DNA of 64,000 nt from Candidatus Poribacteria bacterium (GCA_022827885.1 JAJEIP010000120.1:1-64000); one strand, 5' to 3'; positions 50,964 through 60,165 are shown, counted from the first letter of the stretch. Numbers and translations are program-made. Notes: generated from the letters alone by a model not told the origin.

Positions 50964-51847
50964 CAATTGCGCAGATACTCTCGGCTCCGTAAGGCATCTT
51001 GCAGAGAATGCGCAGTCGGTGTGTTTTCAAGGAGTAGATCGCCGGTATAGTCTTGCGTTTTCAAGCGTTCGGCAATGGCTCGAAAGTCGACAAAGCCGTC
51101 CCCGACTTCTGAGAGCACACCCTCTTCCGTTTTCTGTTTGAAATGGACCGAGGTGAGATCCGTCATTTTAACAGCACCCCAGAATTCGTCAGGAGGGTTC
51201 ACCGTTGTCCCGTCAGCCCGGTATGTGTTTGTTTCGTCGTAAGTCAGCTTGGCACCGCCCGCGACGGCTAACTTCAAGGTCAATGTAGCGGTTTGTCGGG
51301 CGTTCTCCACGGCAAAAACCATCGGAAAATCCGGTAAAAGGGTATCATATCGCTTCAGGTTGGCAATAGCAGCGGATGCGTCAATGTCTCCTTCGGTGTC
51401 GAGATCGACGAGTCGGAGCCGCGGTTGTGCCGGGCAGAGGAGGTATGCCAACTTCTTTGCCTTAACAATCTGCTGTGTGTCCGCTTCACCGTCTTTTGGA
51501 GATGAGAGCCAAGGATGGGACATGGCATAACTCAAGGTAAGTCCAGATGCTTTTTCAATGAACGCCGCAATCTCTGCGAAGAGTGTGGCATGTTTCGTTT
51601 CGTAGGGTTGTTTTCCCCAGACGGCATCACAGATAGTTTTGTATTCCGCATCCGTGTAGTCAGCCATTGCGGATTCGAGCTGCTCAATAAGTTTCCCAAA
51701 TTCAGAGTTGCGCAGGTAATCACCTTCGCGAACCTCCATATCCTTAAATCCGTTCGCGCCGAATTCTACCATGAGTTCATCGAAGCGTGCACCGCTTTCC
51801 ATCTCTGCAGACCAGATATTAGTTACGATTCCGAGTTTTTCAAACAT
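50960..51847 (-). CDS. Sugar isomerase/epimerase-like TIM-barrel protein
   Basis: A 295-residue protein with the outline of the xylose isomerase-like superfamily: FEKLGIVTNIWSAEM at the start, GANGFKDMEVREGDY, then FAVENARQT mid-protein and TGDLLLENTPTAHSL near the end with a possible metal Glu. Several usual metal-ligand positions are not clear, so a non-catalytic or divergent member is possible. AAGGA lies 8 nt before the ATG at 51847. It is divergent from the TenA gene, 76 bp away. Confidence 0.65.
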   Translation of the reverse strand: MFEKLGIVTNIWSAEMESGARFDELMVEFGANGFKDMEVREGDYLRNSEFGKLIEQLESAMADYTDAEYKTICDAVWGKQPYETKHATLFAEIAAFIEKASGLTLSYAMSHPWLSSPKDGEADTQQIVKAKKLAYLLCPAQPRLRLVDLDTEGDIDASAAIANLKRYDTLLPDFPMVFAVENARQTATLTLKLAVAGGAKLTYDETNTYRADGTTVNPPDEFWGAVKMTDLTSVHFKQKTEEGVLSEVGDGFVDFRAIAERLKTQDYTGDLLLENTPTAHSLQDALRSREYLRNC

Positions 51848-51923
51848 TTTGACATCCTTCACTTGTTCGGGTATGATATACAACAAAGATTATAGCATAT
51901 TTTCAAGGAGTTTCAAGAAGACT

Positions 51924-52601
51924 ATGGCACAAAATGGACGATTTACTGATGAACTCAGGCGCACTGCTGCCCCGATTTGGGAGGCGGATCTTAAGCATCC
52001 CTTCGTTCGCGGCATCGCTGATGGGAGTCTGCCGACAGAGAAATTCCAGTTCTACCTAATTCAGGATTACCTGTTCCTATTGGACTATAGCCGTGTATTT
52101 GCACACGGTGTTATCAAGGCACACGATGAAGCGACGATGGCGATGTTTGCAGAACTGCTCAATTCAACACTGAACACCGAGATGGATTTGCATCGCGGGT
52201 ATTGTGCGAAATTCGGTATCTCTGCCGCTGAGATGGAAGCCGCGCCGATGGCTCCCACGACACATGCTTATACCCGGCATCTCCTTGATGTCGCACAGGT
52301 CGGGACTTTAGCGGATATCGTTGCCGGTGTTCTACCGTGTCAGTGGGGTTACGCCGAGATCGGGACAACGCTTGCTGCACAAGGCGGTTCGCCGGAACCT
52401 CTCTATCAGGAATGGATTGAGATGTACGCCTCTCCCGAATTCCTATCGCTGGGTGAATCGTTGCGCGGGCTTCTCAACAATCTCACAGCGGAGCATAGCG
52501 CCTCTCAGAAAGAACGGATTAAAAACTACTTCTTGTTGAGTAGTCGTTATGAGTACCTCTTTTGGGAGATGGCTTACACACAGGAAGCATGGAAAATTTA
52601 G
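51924..52601 (+). CDS. tenA: TenA family aminopyrimidine aminohydrolase/thiaminase II
   Basis: A 225-residue all-helical TenA protein. It hydrolyses aminopyrimidine from degraded thiamine, feeding salvage. The catalytic cysteine fits Cys139 in LPCQWGYAEIG; FQFYLIQDYLFLLDYSRVFA supplies Asp and Tyr, and the C-terminal Glu is in YLFWEMAYT. The start at 51924 is set by the family N-terminus; AAGGAG is 13 nt upstream and AAGAAG nearer. Much longer upstream reading is rejected because it runs through the divergent neighbour. Confidence 0.92.
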   Translation: MAQNGRFTDELRRTAAPIWEADLKHPFVRGIADGSLPTEKFQFYLIQDYLFLLDYSRVFAHGVIKAHDEATMAMFAELLNSTLNTEMDLHRGYCAKFGISAAEMEAAPMAPTTHAYTRHLLDVAQVGTLADIVAGVLPCQWGYAEIGTTLAAQGGSPEPLYQEWIEMYASPEFLSLGESLRGLLNNLTAEHSASQKERIKNYFLLSSRYEYLFWEMAYTQEAWKI

Positions 52602-52611
52602 CCGTACCTGT

Positions 52612-54423
52612 TTACAGAGGCAGCGCGATAGAGAAGACACTGCCTTGTCCAAGGGTGCTTTCCAGCCATATTCTTCCGTTGTGGGAGAGGACAATATGTT
52701 TAGCGATTGCCAACCCTAATCCAGTGCCACCCATTTCTCGGGCACGTCCTTCGTCAACCCGGTAAAACCTTTCAAACACGCGGGATTGTGATTCCATCGG
52801 GATACCGATACCTGTATCTTCTACACGCAGGAGGATCTCTTCCGAGCCTATTTCCGCGCCTTCAGCCCCTTCACTTGAACGGATCTTTGCTGAAACGGTA
52901 ATCGCTCCACCGTCGGGTGTATATTTGATAGCATTGTCAATCAGGTTCACAAAGATCTGCATGAAAAGTTGTCGGTCTACATTAACCCTCGGGAACTTTT
53001 CTGGGACCTCCCATTTTAAGACCAGCCCTGATTCCTCTAATAGCAGCTCAAACACGTCTAAAATCGGTGCGTGGAAGGTATTGAGGTCGCAAGGCGAGCG
53101 TTTCAATTCTACCTCACCCAACTCCAGCCGAGAGAGCTCCAACAGATCTGAGACTAAACCTGTAAGTCGAGCGGAATGATTGAGAATTTTCACGATGAAC
53201 TGTTCGCCTGTCTTCGTCCGAACGGAATTCTCACCGAGTAGGGTTTCGGCGTAACCTCGGATTGTTGTGAGTGGCGTTCGAAGTTCGTGTGAAACGTTTG
53301 CCACGAAGTCCGCTCGAATCCGCTCTAATTGCCGTTCCTTCGTGACATCGTGGATGACGATGACGTATTCTTGACCTGCAGAAACGGGAACGACCGTGAC
53401 CTCTGCCTCCGGTTCTCTGAGGTTACCGAGTTGGATTTCTGCGAACGCGATGGTTTCTGTCTGTTCCGCCTTTTTCAGGAGTGCTTGTAGTTCTGGAATC
53501 CGATTGATTTCAATCAAGGCTTTTCCGATATAATCGTCAGGGAGCTCCAGCATAGAGATAGCCGTTGGGTTGGCATACGTAATCTCAGACGCACCGTTCA
53601 CGAGTAATACACCTTCCCCCATGTTTTTCAGAATGGTTTCGGAACGCCGGTGTTCTTCAGAGATTGTGTCAATCTGTTCCTGTATCCTGTCTGCCATCAG
53701 GTTAAAGTTATTCGAAAGTTGTCCGAGTTCGTTGCTTGAATCCACAGGAACACGAGAGTTGATGTTACCCGCAGCAAGCGACTGGGTCACCTGGGTCAAT
53801 TTCTCAATCGGTTTTGTGATTGCACCCGTGCTAAAAACGCTAAATACGATTACGAGAATGAGTCCTGCTACACTCGCAATGAGCGCCATCTGTCGGAGCT
53901 TATCAATTGCCGTATTGACGGCTGCCATCGGGAGCGCGACGCGGCAGATGCCAATCAAAGTTCCTGAAGTTTCTGAACCCGTATTGCTATGTATTGGGAG
54001 GGCAAAGTAACGGAATTCTGTCTGTGTTGTATTGCTGTAGCGGTCTCGAATACCGCTACCTTTCTTGATCGCATCTTGGACCTCTGGACGCGTGAGGTGG
54101 TTGTCCATTTCACGGAGTGCCTGGCCATCCCGTTCGGTATCACCCCAAACAACACCCGCCAAGTCGATGAAGGTCACACGGGCATTGTTAGCCTTTCCGA
54201 GTCTATCGACGAGTGGATCTATGAGGTCGTAGGTAAAGTTATCCTTGGCAGGGAGTTTTTCGATGAGAAATTCCCGAGTTAATGTCGCCTGGACTTCCAA
54301 TTCGCTGGTGATGTAACTGCTCATCGAGTCCTTGAGCATCGTAGCAAGATAGAAATACATCGCGAGCAATACCAAAAGCACAATGCCTATATACCTGAAT
54401 GTCAGTTGGGTCCGGATGTTCAT
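52612..54423 (-). CDS. Membrane sensor histidine kinase (PhoR-like), orphan
   Basis: A 603-residue kinase. Membrane segments at ~8-28 and ~178-200 flank a periplasmic sensor region. HAMP follows (ITKPIEKLTQVTQSLA), then PAS at about 265-370, the H-box FVANVSHELRTPLTTIRGY, N-box FVNLIDNAIKYTP, G1 DTGIGIP and G2 GGTGLGLAIAKH. All catalytic boxes are intact. No response regulator is adjacent. Overall form is close to PhoR, but phosphate genes are not nearby. It has its own promoter, divergent from the DapA-like gene. Confidence 0.92.
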   Translation of the reverse strand: MNIRTQLTFRYIGIVLLVLLAMYFYLATMLKDSMSSYITSELEVQATLTREFLIEKLPAKDNFTYDLIDPLVDRLGKANNARVTFIDLAGVVWGDTERDGQALREMDNHLTRPEVQDAIKKGSGIRDRYSNTTQTEFRYFALPIHSNTGSETSGTLIGICRVALPMAAVNTAIDKLRQMALIASVAGLILVIVFSVFSTGAITKPIEKLTQVTQSLAAGNINSRVPVDSSNELGQLSNNFNLMADRIQEQIDTISEEHRRSETILKNMGEGVLLVNGASEITYANPTAISMLELPDDYIGKALIEINRIPELQALLKKAEQTETIAFAEIQLGNLREPEAEVTVVPVSAGQEYVIVIHDVTKERQLERIRADFVANVSHELRTPLTTIRGYAETLLGENSVRTKTGEQFIVKILNHSARLTGLVSDLLELSRLELGEVELKRSPCDLNTFHAPILDVFELLLEESGLVLKWEVPEKFPRVNVDRQLFMQIFVNLIDNAIKYTPDGGAITVSAKIRSSEGAEGAEIGSEEILLRVEDTGIGIPMESQSRVFERFYRVDEGRAREMGGTGLGLAIAKHIVLSHNGRIWLESTLGQGSVFSIALPL

Positions 54424-54469
54424 TAGGGTTCCCTGTTAGCGGGATAGCAAAATGATTGGGTTTGATAGT

Positions 54470-54499
54470 ATCATAGCACGGTTTCGGCATAATTTGCAA
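54470..54499 (-). promoter_or_regulatory. Putative promoter of the histidine kinase gene
   Basis: TTGCAA (54494-54499) and TATGAT (54470-54475) on the minus strand are 18 bp apart. The -35 box lies 16 bp from that of the divergent promoter at 54516. Confidence 0.6.
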
Positions 54500-54515
54500 A
54501 CGGAAACGTGTCCTC

Positions 54516-54544
54516 TTGACATCTAAATCGGATTCTGCTATACT
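54516..54544 (+). promoter_or_regulatory. Sigma-70 promoter of the DapA-like/AroA genes
   Basis: TTGACA (54516-54521) and TATACT (54539-54544) are 17 bp apart. The leader to the ATG at 54637 is about 85 nt. Confidence 0.75.
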
Positions 54545-54636
54545 GAGATCTTAAGTCATATACATACTCCGATACTGTGTTCCTCGCAAACCCTATCAGT
54601 GAGACAGACAGCAATTACGCTCTATAGGAGGGATTC

Positions 54637-55536
54637 ATGAATATTCGATTCGAAGGTATTTTTTCTCCGACAATAACGCCACTTGATGAGAAAGAACGCG
54701 TTGATGAACTTGGATTTAATAACCAACTCAATCGTTTGATTGACAGCGATATCCACGGCATCTATCTATTGGGAACTTCTGGCGAATTTACGACCTTGAC
54801 GAATACAGAGCGCGAACGCGCGATGGACATCGCCGTCAAAGCGATCGGGGGTCGGGTCCCGATTATCTGTGGTGTGATGGACACAAGCACGCAGCGCGTT
54901 ATTCAAAACATTAAAATTGCCGAACAATTCGGTGTTGACGCGGTTGCTGCGACACCGGGTTACTACTATCCATCGACCGACGATGCGGATCTCATCGAAT
55001 TCTATTACGATGTTGCCGCAAGCACGGAACTCCCTGTTTTCATTTACAACATCCCTTCAACTGTCAAAACAGCGATTAAACCGTATGTCGTTGCCCAACT
55101 CGCGGAGACGTGTGAGAACATCGTTGGAATTAAGGACAGTTCCGGCGATTGGACGAACTGCCTCAACCTCTTGGATCGGCTCGGAGACCGTCCGGATTTC
55201 TCCATCATGCTCGGCTCGCATACTGCGTTGGGGGCAGCCTTACTGTTCGGGGCAGACGGCGGTGTCGTCTCGATTTCAAACGTCGCTCCGAAGGAATCTG
55301 TCGCACTCTATAATGCCGCAAAGGCACGCGACATCAATGAAACCCACCGGTTACAGAAGCTGTTACTTCGACTCAGCAAAATGTATACGTATGGACAGGG
55401 TGTTAGCGGTATGAAAGCGTGTCTGGAGATTTTGGGAGTCTGTCAGGCATATACAACCGGACCCTTGCTGCCCGTTAGCGACTTTGCGAAGGACGAACTC
55501 CAACAACTATTATCGGAAGCAGGGATTACGAAATGA
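54637..55536 (+). CDS. Dihydrodipicolinate synthase family lyase
   Basis: Class I aldolase/lyase of 299 residues. Family residues are GTSGEFTTLTNTER (substrate-loop Thr-Ser), PVFIYNIPS with the catalytic Tyr, and IVGIKDSSGDW with the Schiff-base Lys. DapA condenses pyruvate with aspartate semialdehyde; close relatives act on N-acetylneuraminate or keto-deoxy sugars. Context (AroA follows) does not decide between them. TAGGAGG lies 7 nt before the ATG. Confidence 0.88.
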   Translation: MNIRFEGIFSPTITPLDEKERVDELGFNNQLNRLIDSDIHGIYLLGTSGEFTTLTNTERERAMDIAVKAIGGRVPIICGVMDTSTQRVIQNIKIAEQFGVDAVAATPGYYYPSTDDADLIEFYYDVAASTELPVFIYNIPSTVKTAIKPYVVAQLAETCENIVGIKDSSGDWTNCLNLLDRLGDRPDFSIMLGSHTALGAALLFGADGGVVSISNVAPKESVALYNAAKARDINETHRLQKLLLRLSKMYTYGQGVSGMKACLEILGVCQAYTTGPLLPVSDFAKDELQQLLSEAGITK

Positions 55537-55571
55537 ACGAGTTTTTCAGGACCGCAGGGTAAAATTAAAAT

Positions 55572-56843
55572 ATGATTGAGATACAGCCGATTCGCAACCC
55601 TATTGATACCACCATAGAGGTCCCCGGTTCTAAAAGTTACACCAATCGGGCGTTATTAGTCGCAGCGTTGGCACGCGGCCCCTCAACCATAACCGGTGCG
55701 CTCTTCAGCGATGATACGCATTATATGTGTAATGCGCTGCAAAAACTCGGCGTCGAGATTCACGCGGATGAGAAGCAGGCGAGGTTTGATGTGCATGGAA
55801 ATGGCGGCGACATTCCGGTTTCGAGTGCCGACCTCTATATCGGGAACTCAGGGACCACCTCACGTTCGCTGACCGCCTATGTCTCGTTAGGTCGTGGGAA
55901 ATTCGTCATTGATGGCGATGCACCGATGCGACACGGCCGCCCGATTGCCGATTTACTGGATGCCCTGACGCAAATTGGGGTTTCGGCACGCTCGCAATTT
56001 GACAATGGACATCTGCCTGTCATTATTGAGGCAAACGGATTGGAGGGTGGAAAGACCCGACTCGATGTCTCTAAGAGCAGTCAATTCTTGACGGCGTTGC
56101 TACTCATTGCCCCCTATGCTAAAAATAGCGTAGAGATTCAAGTCGTCGGAGAACGCGAGATGCCCTATATTGACATTACACTCGCAGTCATGGCGGCGTT
56201 TGGTGTCGAGGTTGTCAGCAAAGGCTATAGGTATTTTCGGATTGAAGAGGGACAGCGGTATCAGCCGCGTATCTATACCGTTGAGCCTGATGCTTCCAAC
56301 GCCTCCTATTTCTTCGCGGCGGCTGCGCTTACTGGCGGACGGGTCACCGTCCAACATCTGTCTTTAGACTCCATGCAAGGCGATATTCAGTTTGTCCGTA
56401 TTTTGGAAGAGATGGGGTGTCAGGTTACTGTTTCCGACAGTGGGATTACCCTGACAGGTCCACGCCAATTGAAGGGTGTCGATGTGGATATGCGGACGAT
56501 TTCGGATACTTCCCTAACCCTCGCCGCAATTGCGCCGTTCGCGGATAGCAAAGTGACTATCCGAAACATTGAACACACCCGTTGGCAAGAAACCGATCGG
56601 ATTCATGCGATGGTGACGGAGTTACGGAAATTAGGCGTGCCTGTGATTGAGCATCAAGATGGACTCGAAATTTCGCCTTCACCTGTTACCCCTGCAGCGA
56701 TTGATACGTATGAAGACCATCGGATGGCAATGGCGTTTGCACTCGTCGGTTTAAAGACAAACGGGATTCGAATTAACGACCCAGAGTGTGTCAGCAAGAC
56801 GTTCCCTAATTATTTTGAGGTGCTGGAACAATTATACGTCTGA
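55572..56843 (+). CDS. aroA: 3-phosphoshikimate 1-carboxyvinyltransferase (EPSP synthase)
   Basis: Sixth step of the shikimate pathway: phosphoenolpyruvate plus shikimate-3-phosphate gives EPSP. The 423-residue protein has PGSKSYTNRALLVAAL, IGNSGTTSRSLTAY, DGDAPMRHGRPI, ARSQFDNGHLPVII, SSQFLTALLLIAPY, RWQETDRIHAMV and DHRMAMAFALVGL in the right order. It begins 35 bp after the DapA-like gene in the same direction. The ATG has only a weak Shine-Dalgarno (GGGTAAAATT). Confidence 0.96.
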   Translation: MIEIQPIRNPIDTTIEVPGSKSYTNRALLVAALARGPSTITGALFSDDTHYMCNALQKLGVEIHADEKQARFDVHGNGGDIPVSSADLYIGNSGTTSRSLTAYVSLGRGKFVIDGDAPMRHGRPIADLLDALTQIGVSARSQFDNGHLPVIIEANGLEGGKTRLDVSKSSQFLTALLLIAPYAKNSVEIQVVGEREMPYIDITLAVMAAFGVEVVSKGYRYFRIEEGQRYQPRIYTVEPDASNASYFFAAAALTGGRVTVQHLSLDSMQGDIQFVRILEEMGCQVTVSDSGITLTGPRQLKGVDVDMRTISDTSLTLAAIAPFADSKVTIRNIEHTRWQETDRIHAMVTELRKLGVPVIEHQDGLEISPSPVTPAAIDTYEDHRMAMAFALVGLKTNGIRINDPECVSKTFPNYFEVLEQLYV

Positions 56844-56893
56844 AAATATCGTTTTGGTTTTCTCAAGAGATGGGCGATTCGTAAAATTTATGG

Positions 56894-56899
56894 TATACT
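56894..56899 (+). promoter_or_regulatory. Candidate -10 box upstream of the TPR-UPF0175 gene
   Basis: TATACT 58 bp before the start at 56957. No good -35 box at 16-18 bp is seen, so the promoter may need an activator or be weak. Confidence 0.35.
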
Positions 56900-56956
56900 T
56901 AAAGGAAAATATGCCAAGATTGCTTTGATTCATAAGGAGTGGTGGGAGGAAAATGT

Positions 56957-57979
56957 ATGCAAACGCTAAACGTAGCGAATGAGCTGGGCAGCGCAAATAC
57001 CGCACCAAAAGAGACTCAGTCGCATCAGCAACCTGTTTCCTCTAAACAAAGCTTCAAGAGGAAAGTTGTCGATCCCTATCTTCACTGCCGGTTTGCCCAC
57101 GGTCATCATACTGAAGACATGCCGAAACAAGCACATCCGCATCTCACCGAGGCAGAAACATACAACGATCGCGGTATCGTCTACAGCGAAAATGACGAAC
57201 ACGACCGCTCGACGGCGTGCTTTGACAAAGCACTTGAACTGCAACCGGATTATATCAATGCCCATTACAACCGCGGCCTGGCTTATATGAGAAAAGGCGA
57301 GGTGGACAAGGGCCTCGCTGATTATAGTGGTGCAATCCAGTTTAAACGTAATGATGCGGAAGCCTATAACAATCGCGGCATCGCTTATCAGAAGAAAGGT
57401 GAAATCATCTATGCTGTCCAGGATTATAGCACAGCAATCGGCTTGAATCCAGAACTCGCTGAACCCTACGCCAATCGCGGGAGTCTCTATCTCAGCAGGT
57501 TAGATATTCACCGTGCGGTTTATGATTGTACAAAGGCACTCAGACTGAATCCGGACGCAGGTGTGGCTTACGGAACTTGCGGTGTGGCTTGGTTACATTA
57601 CGGTCACTGGAAGAAAGCGAAAGCCGATTTCACCGTTGCCACTATTCTGGGTGTCGATGTCAGCGCGCTGTTTCATCACTTCTATGAGAGTCCCCACGCC
57701 TTTGTGCAGAAAACGAAGATTCAGATACCGGCGGATGTCGCGGACATGCTGGCTCCCCAAGCAGAACTCCCTGAATTTGAGGACGGAGCACGCCTGAAGT
57801 TAGCCTTGGAGGCTTATGACAACGAAGAACTCAGCATAGGTCTGTCTGCCCGATTTGCAGGTATGTCCCGCGAAGAGTTCGTCTATACGATGGGTAAATA
57901 CGGGCTCTCTCCTATTCGTCTCACCGCCGAAGAGCTCCGAAAGGACGTTGAGAGTGCCAGAAAAGCCAGTCATCAGTAA
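56957..57979 (+). CDS. TPR protein fused to a C-terminal UPF0175 antitoxin-like domain
   Basis: A 340-residue two-part protein. After a variable N-terminus, about five TPR units (residues ~64-235; AEAYNNRGIAYQKKGEI) precede a linker (IPADVADMLAP). Residues ~278-335 (RLKLALEAYDNEELSIGLSA, then FAGMSREEFVYTMGKYGLSP) match UPF0175, a small HTH-like antitoxin normally about 80-90 residues and alone. GGGAGG lies 7 nt before the ATG at 56957. Its end overlaps by 26 bp the start of a DUF3368 PIN toxin gene, the usual UPF0175 partner. The fusion suggests an antitoxin recruited to TPR partners (inference). Confidence 0.85.
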   Translation: MQTLNVANELGSANTAPKETQSHQQPVSSKQSFKRKVVDPYLHCRFAHGHHTEDMPKQAHPHLTEAETYNDRGIVYSENDEHDRSTACFDKALELQPDYINAHYNRGLAYMRKGEVDKGLADYSGAIQFKRNDAEAYNNRGIAYQKKGEIIYAVQDYSTAIGLNPELAEPYANRGSLYLSRLDIHRAVYDCTKALRLNPDAGVAYGTCGVAWLHYGHWKKAKADFTVATILGVDVSALFHHFYESPHAFVQKTKIQIPADVADMLAPQAELPEFEDGARLKLALEAYDNEELSIGLSARFAGMSREEFVYTMGKYGLSPIRLTAEELRKDVESARKASHQ

Positions 57980-58445
57980 TACGAGTCCACTCGTAGGTCT
58001 TTGGGCACTTAATCTTTTCCCATTGTTGCGGTAACTCTACACCGAGGTGTTAATTCCGGAGGCAGTTCGAGATGAGTTTTTCGCGACCGAACGCCAAACT
58101 CGCGAGGCAGCACTCAAAAGCGCGCCGTGGATTAGAACCGTCCCTTTGCATAACCCAGAGAATATAACGACACATGCGGAAATCGATCTCGGTGAAGCCG
58201 CGGTTTTCGTCCTTGCCGAAGAGCGCGAAGCACGTCTCGTGATTCTTGATGATCGGGATGCCCGACGGTACGCCGAACGAATCGGAGTGCCCTTTACTGG
58301 CACGGTTGGTCTTTTGCTGGAAGCAAAGGAAAGAGGATTTATTGACGCAGTCACACCCCTTTTAGACGTATTGTTGGAGAATGGGGTACGTCTGAGCCCA
58401 TCGCTCATCAGCGATGCATTGCAGCAAGCCGGAGAAATGCCTTAG
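57954..58445 (+). pseudogene. DUF3368 PIN-domain toxin gene interrupted by one in-frame stop
   Basis: Reading from the GTG at 57954 gives PEKPVISNTSPLVGL, a stop at 58032-58034, then LYTEVLIPEAVRDEF onward to 58445. Together this is a full-length DUF3368 protein (about 163 codons), a PIN-fold ribonuclease family. The remaining conserved parts (LGEAAVFVLAE, LVILDDRDARRYAERIGVPF, TGTVGLLLEAKERG) are undamaged. The stop is TAA where the family usually has Gln or another residue in front of LY. AAGGA lies 11 nt before the GTG. The downstream part is open from 58047 (GTG), but that would lack the first PIN strand. Confidence 0.75.
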
Positions 58446-58633
58446 TGGATTAGCAAAACGTTCCCTGATTGTTTTGAAGTATTTGAGGCGTTGTCCGTTT
58501 GAGTTAGCGAGCCGCCTATTGGGATGGACGGAATGCAGCAGGCGAACCTGTTTCGAGTGGCGTTTACTTTTTACAATTCGTCGTGGGAGACTTTGTCGCA
58601 ACACAACGAGGGGTGATAGTGGAATAGGAACTG

Positions 58634-60064
58634 CTAATCGAACCGAAGTCTTTCCCGGAATTCGCCCAGAAGTGCCATCCCGCCACCGTAAAACAGCACT
58701 GCCGACGGAATCAGCACCCAGATAGAAAACGATCCCTTCAACTGCGTTAAACCAACACCCATCAGTGCCGAGAGAACAATTGCTTTCAAAAGCGTGCGGA
58801 AGACAAGACGGGTTTCCCGCAATTTGATGATGTGCCTTGAAATATAACCGATTCCAAAAATCAGTAGGTATCCCTCACTGATAACCATGGCGATTGCGGC
58901 ACCTGTATGGCTGAAACGCGGGATAAGGTATAAATTCAAACAGATATTCAGGAGTGCCGTTGTCCCCATCAGGACTGAGAAAGCGCGGCGTTTGTCTGTC
59001 GCCCGTAAGACTGCCAACACTGCTGTCGTTATGAAAATGAGTCCACCCGCCCAACTGAGCCATTGGAGTGCTGCTGATATTTTGACGACTTCGTTCGGTG
59101 TGTAGGTCGGAAATAACACCGCCGTAATTTCGGGAGATAACGTTGACAATCCGACCGCCAATGGAAATCCGCTCAGCACCATCCACCGCATACCCAACGA
59201 ATATGCCCCCGGAAATCTCCCTTTTTCGCGTTCCCAGGCGCGGGAGAGAACAGGGAACATCGCACCCATCATGAACGCGCACGGCAGAATCGTGAAAGCG
59301 TTGACAATCGTATACGCCAAACCGTACCATGTGTTGGCATCCACCCCTTCTACACTTAATTTTGACAGCATAATCGCATCAACGCGAAAATAGAGCAGAT
59401 TGAAGAGGTTACCGATTGCAAAGGGGAGTGCCTGCTGCATCAGCACTCTCACGATCTCTCGACTCGGTTGGAAACGGAGTTGCGTGAAGCGGAATCGGGT
59501 GAATCCGACGCTCAATATCAGGTTAATACAACTCGCTGCGAGCATCACTTGACAGACCTGGACGAGTCCATAGCCTCGTAGAATCGCACCGCCACCGATA
59601 ATCAGAAACGCACCCCGTTCGGCTATTACAGTGAAAGCCTCATATTTCATCTCCTCGTGGGCGCGAAAGACGCAACGATACAATTGTGCCAAGGAATTGA
59701 CAATCTCTGCCAATCCGAGGAAAACTATCATCTTTACGATTATCGGGGGATAGAGATATATCCCGCTGACAATCATAATGCTGTATGCGACAATTGAGAG
59801 AATGATGCGAACAATGAGGGCGTTGCCGAGGTAGTGTGGGGTCTGTTGCAGGTGCAACGTCATCTCTCGGATGAGTGGATTTTGGAGTCCCAATTCCGTC
59901 AGAATCGCAATAAGGTTCGTTAGCGCAATCGCAACAAAATAGCCACCGAGTTCACTTTCAGTGAAATAACGCGGCATGAGCCAGATCGTTATCACGAGTG
60001 AGCCGAGGCGACCGATAAGATGCGCAGTAAAAAGAGAGGACGTGTTTTTAAAGATACGGTTCAT
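58634..60064 (-). CDS. Polysaccharide flippase (Wzx/MurJ-like, MOP superfamily)
   Basis: A 476-residue integral membrane protein with about 12-14 hydrophobic segments and the polysaccharide-export pattern: SSLFTAHLIGRLGSLVITIW at the N-terminus, LTELGLQNPLIREM, and LFNLLYFRVDAIMLSKL mid-protein. It would flip lipid-linked oligosaccharides across the membrane. Not MurJ by the absence of its extra motifs, though this is weak. A promoter is 70-100 bp upstream. It is convergent with the broken PIN gene across 188 bp with no other feature seen. Confidence 0.85.
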   Translation of the reverse strand: MNRIFKNTSSLFTAHLIGRLGSLVITIWLMPRYFTESELGGYFVAIALTNLIAILTELGLQNPLIREMTLHLQQTPHYLGNALIVRIILSIVAYSIMIVSGIYLYPPIIVKMIVFLGLAEIVNSLAQLYRCVFRAHEEMKYEAFTVIAERGAFLIIGGGAILRGYGLVQVCQVMLAASCINLILSVGFTRFRFTQLRFQPSREIVRVLMQQALPFAIGNLFNLLYFRVDAIMLSKLSVEGVDANTWYGLAYTIVNAFTILPCAFMMGAMFPVLSRAWEREKGRFPGAYSLGMRWMVLSGFPLAVGLSTLSPEITAVLFPTYTPNEVVKISAALQWLSWAGGLIFITTAVLAVLRATDKRRAFSVLMGTTALLNICLNLYLIPRFSHTGAAIAMVISEGYLLIFGIGYISRHIIKLRETRLVFRTLLKAIVLSALMGVGLTQLKGSFSIWVLIPSAVLFYGGGMALLGEFRERLRFD

Positions 60065-60136
60065 CTAATTGTGGCACTTCACCTGATACTATTTCTCATT
60101 GCAAGTTCTTCAATAGGATTTTAAAGAAAAAACCGA

Positions 60137-60165
60137 ATTGTAGCATAAACTTTTAGTTTGTGCAA
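60137..60165 (-). promoter_or_regulatory. Promoter of the flippase gene with spacer palindrome
   Basis: TTGCAC (60160-60165) and TACAAT (60137-60142) on the minus strand are 17 bp apart. The spacer holds a palindrome, AAACT-AAA-AGTTT, a possible operator. Confidence 0.6.

Noticed and set aside
58047-58445. Independent 132-residue gene starting at 58047
   Set aside because: It lacks the first PIN strand, which is found in frame upstream across one stop codon, so it is better treated as part of an interrupted gene.
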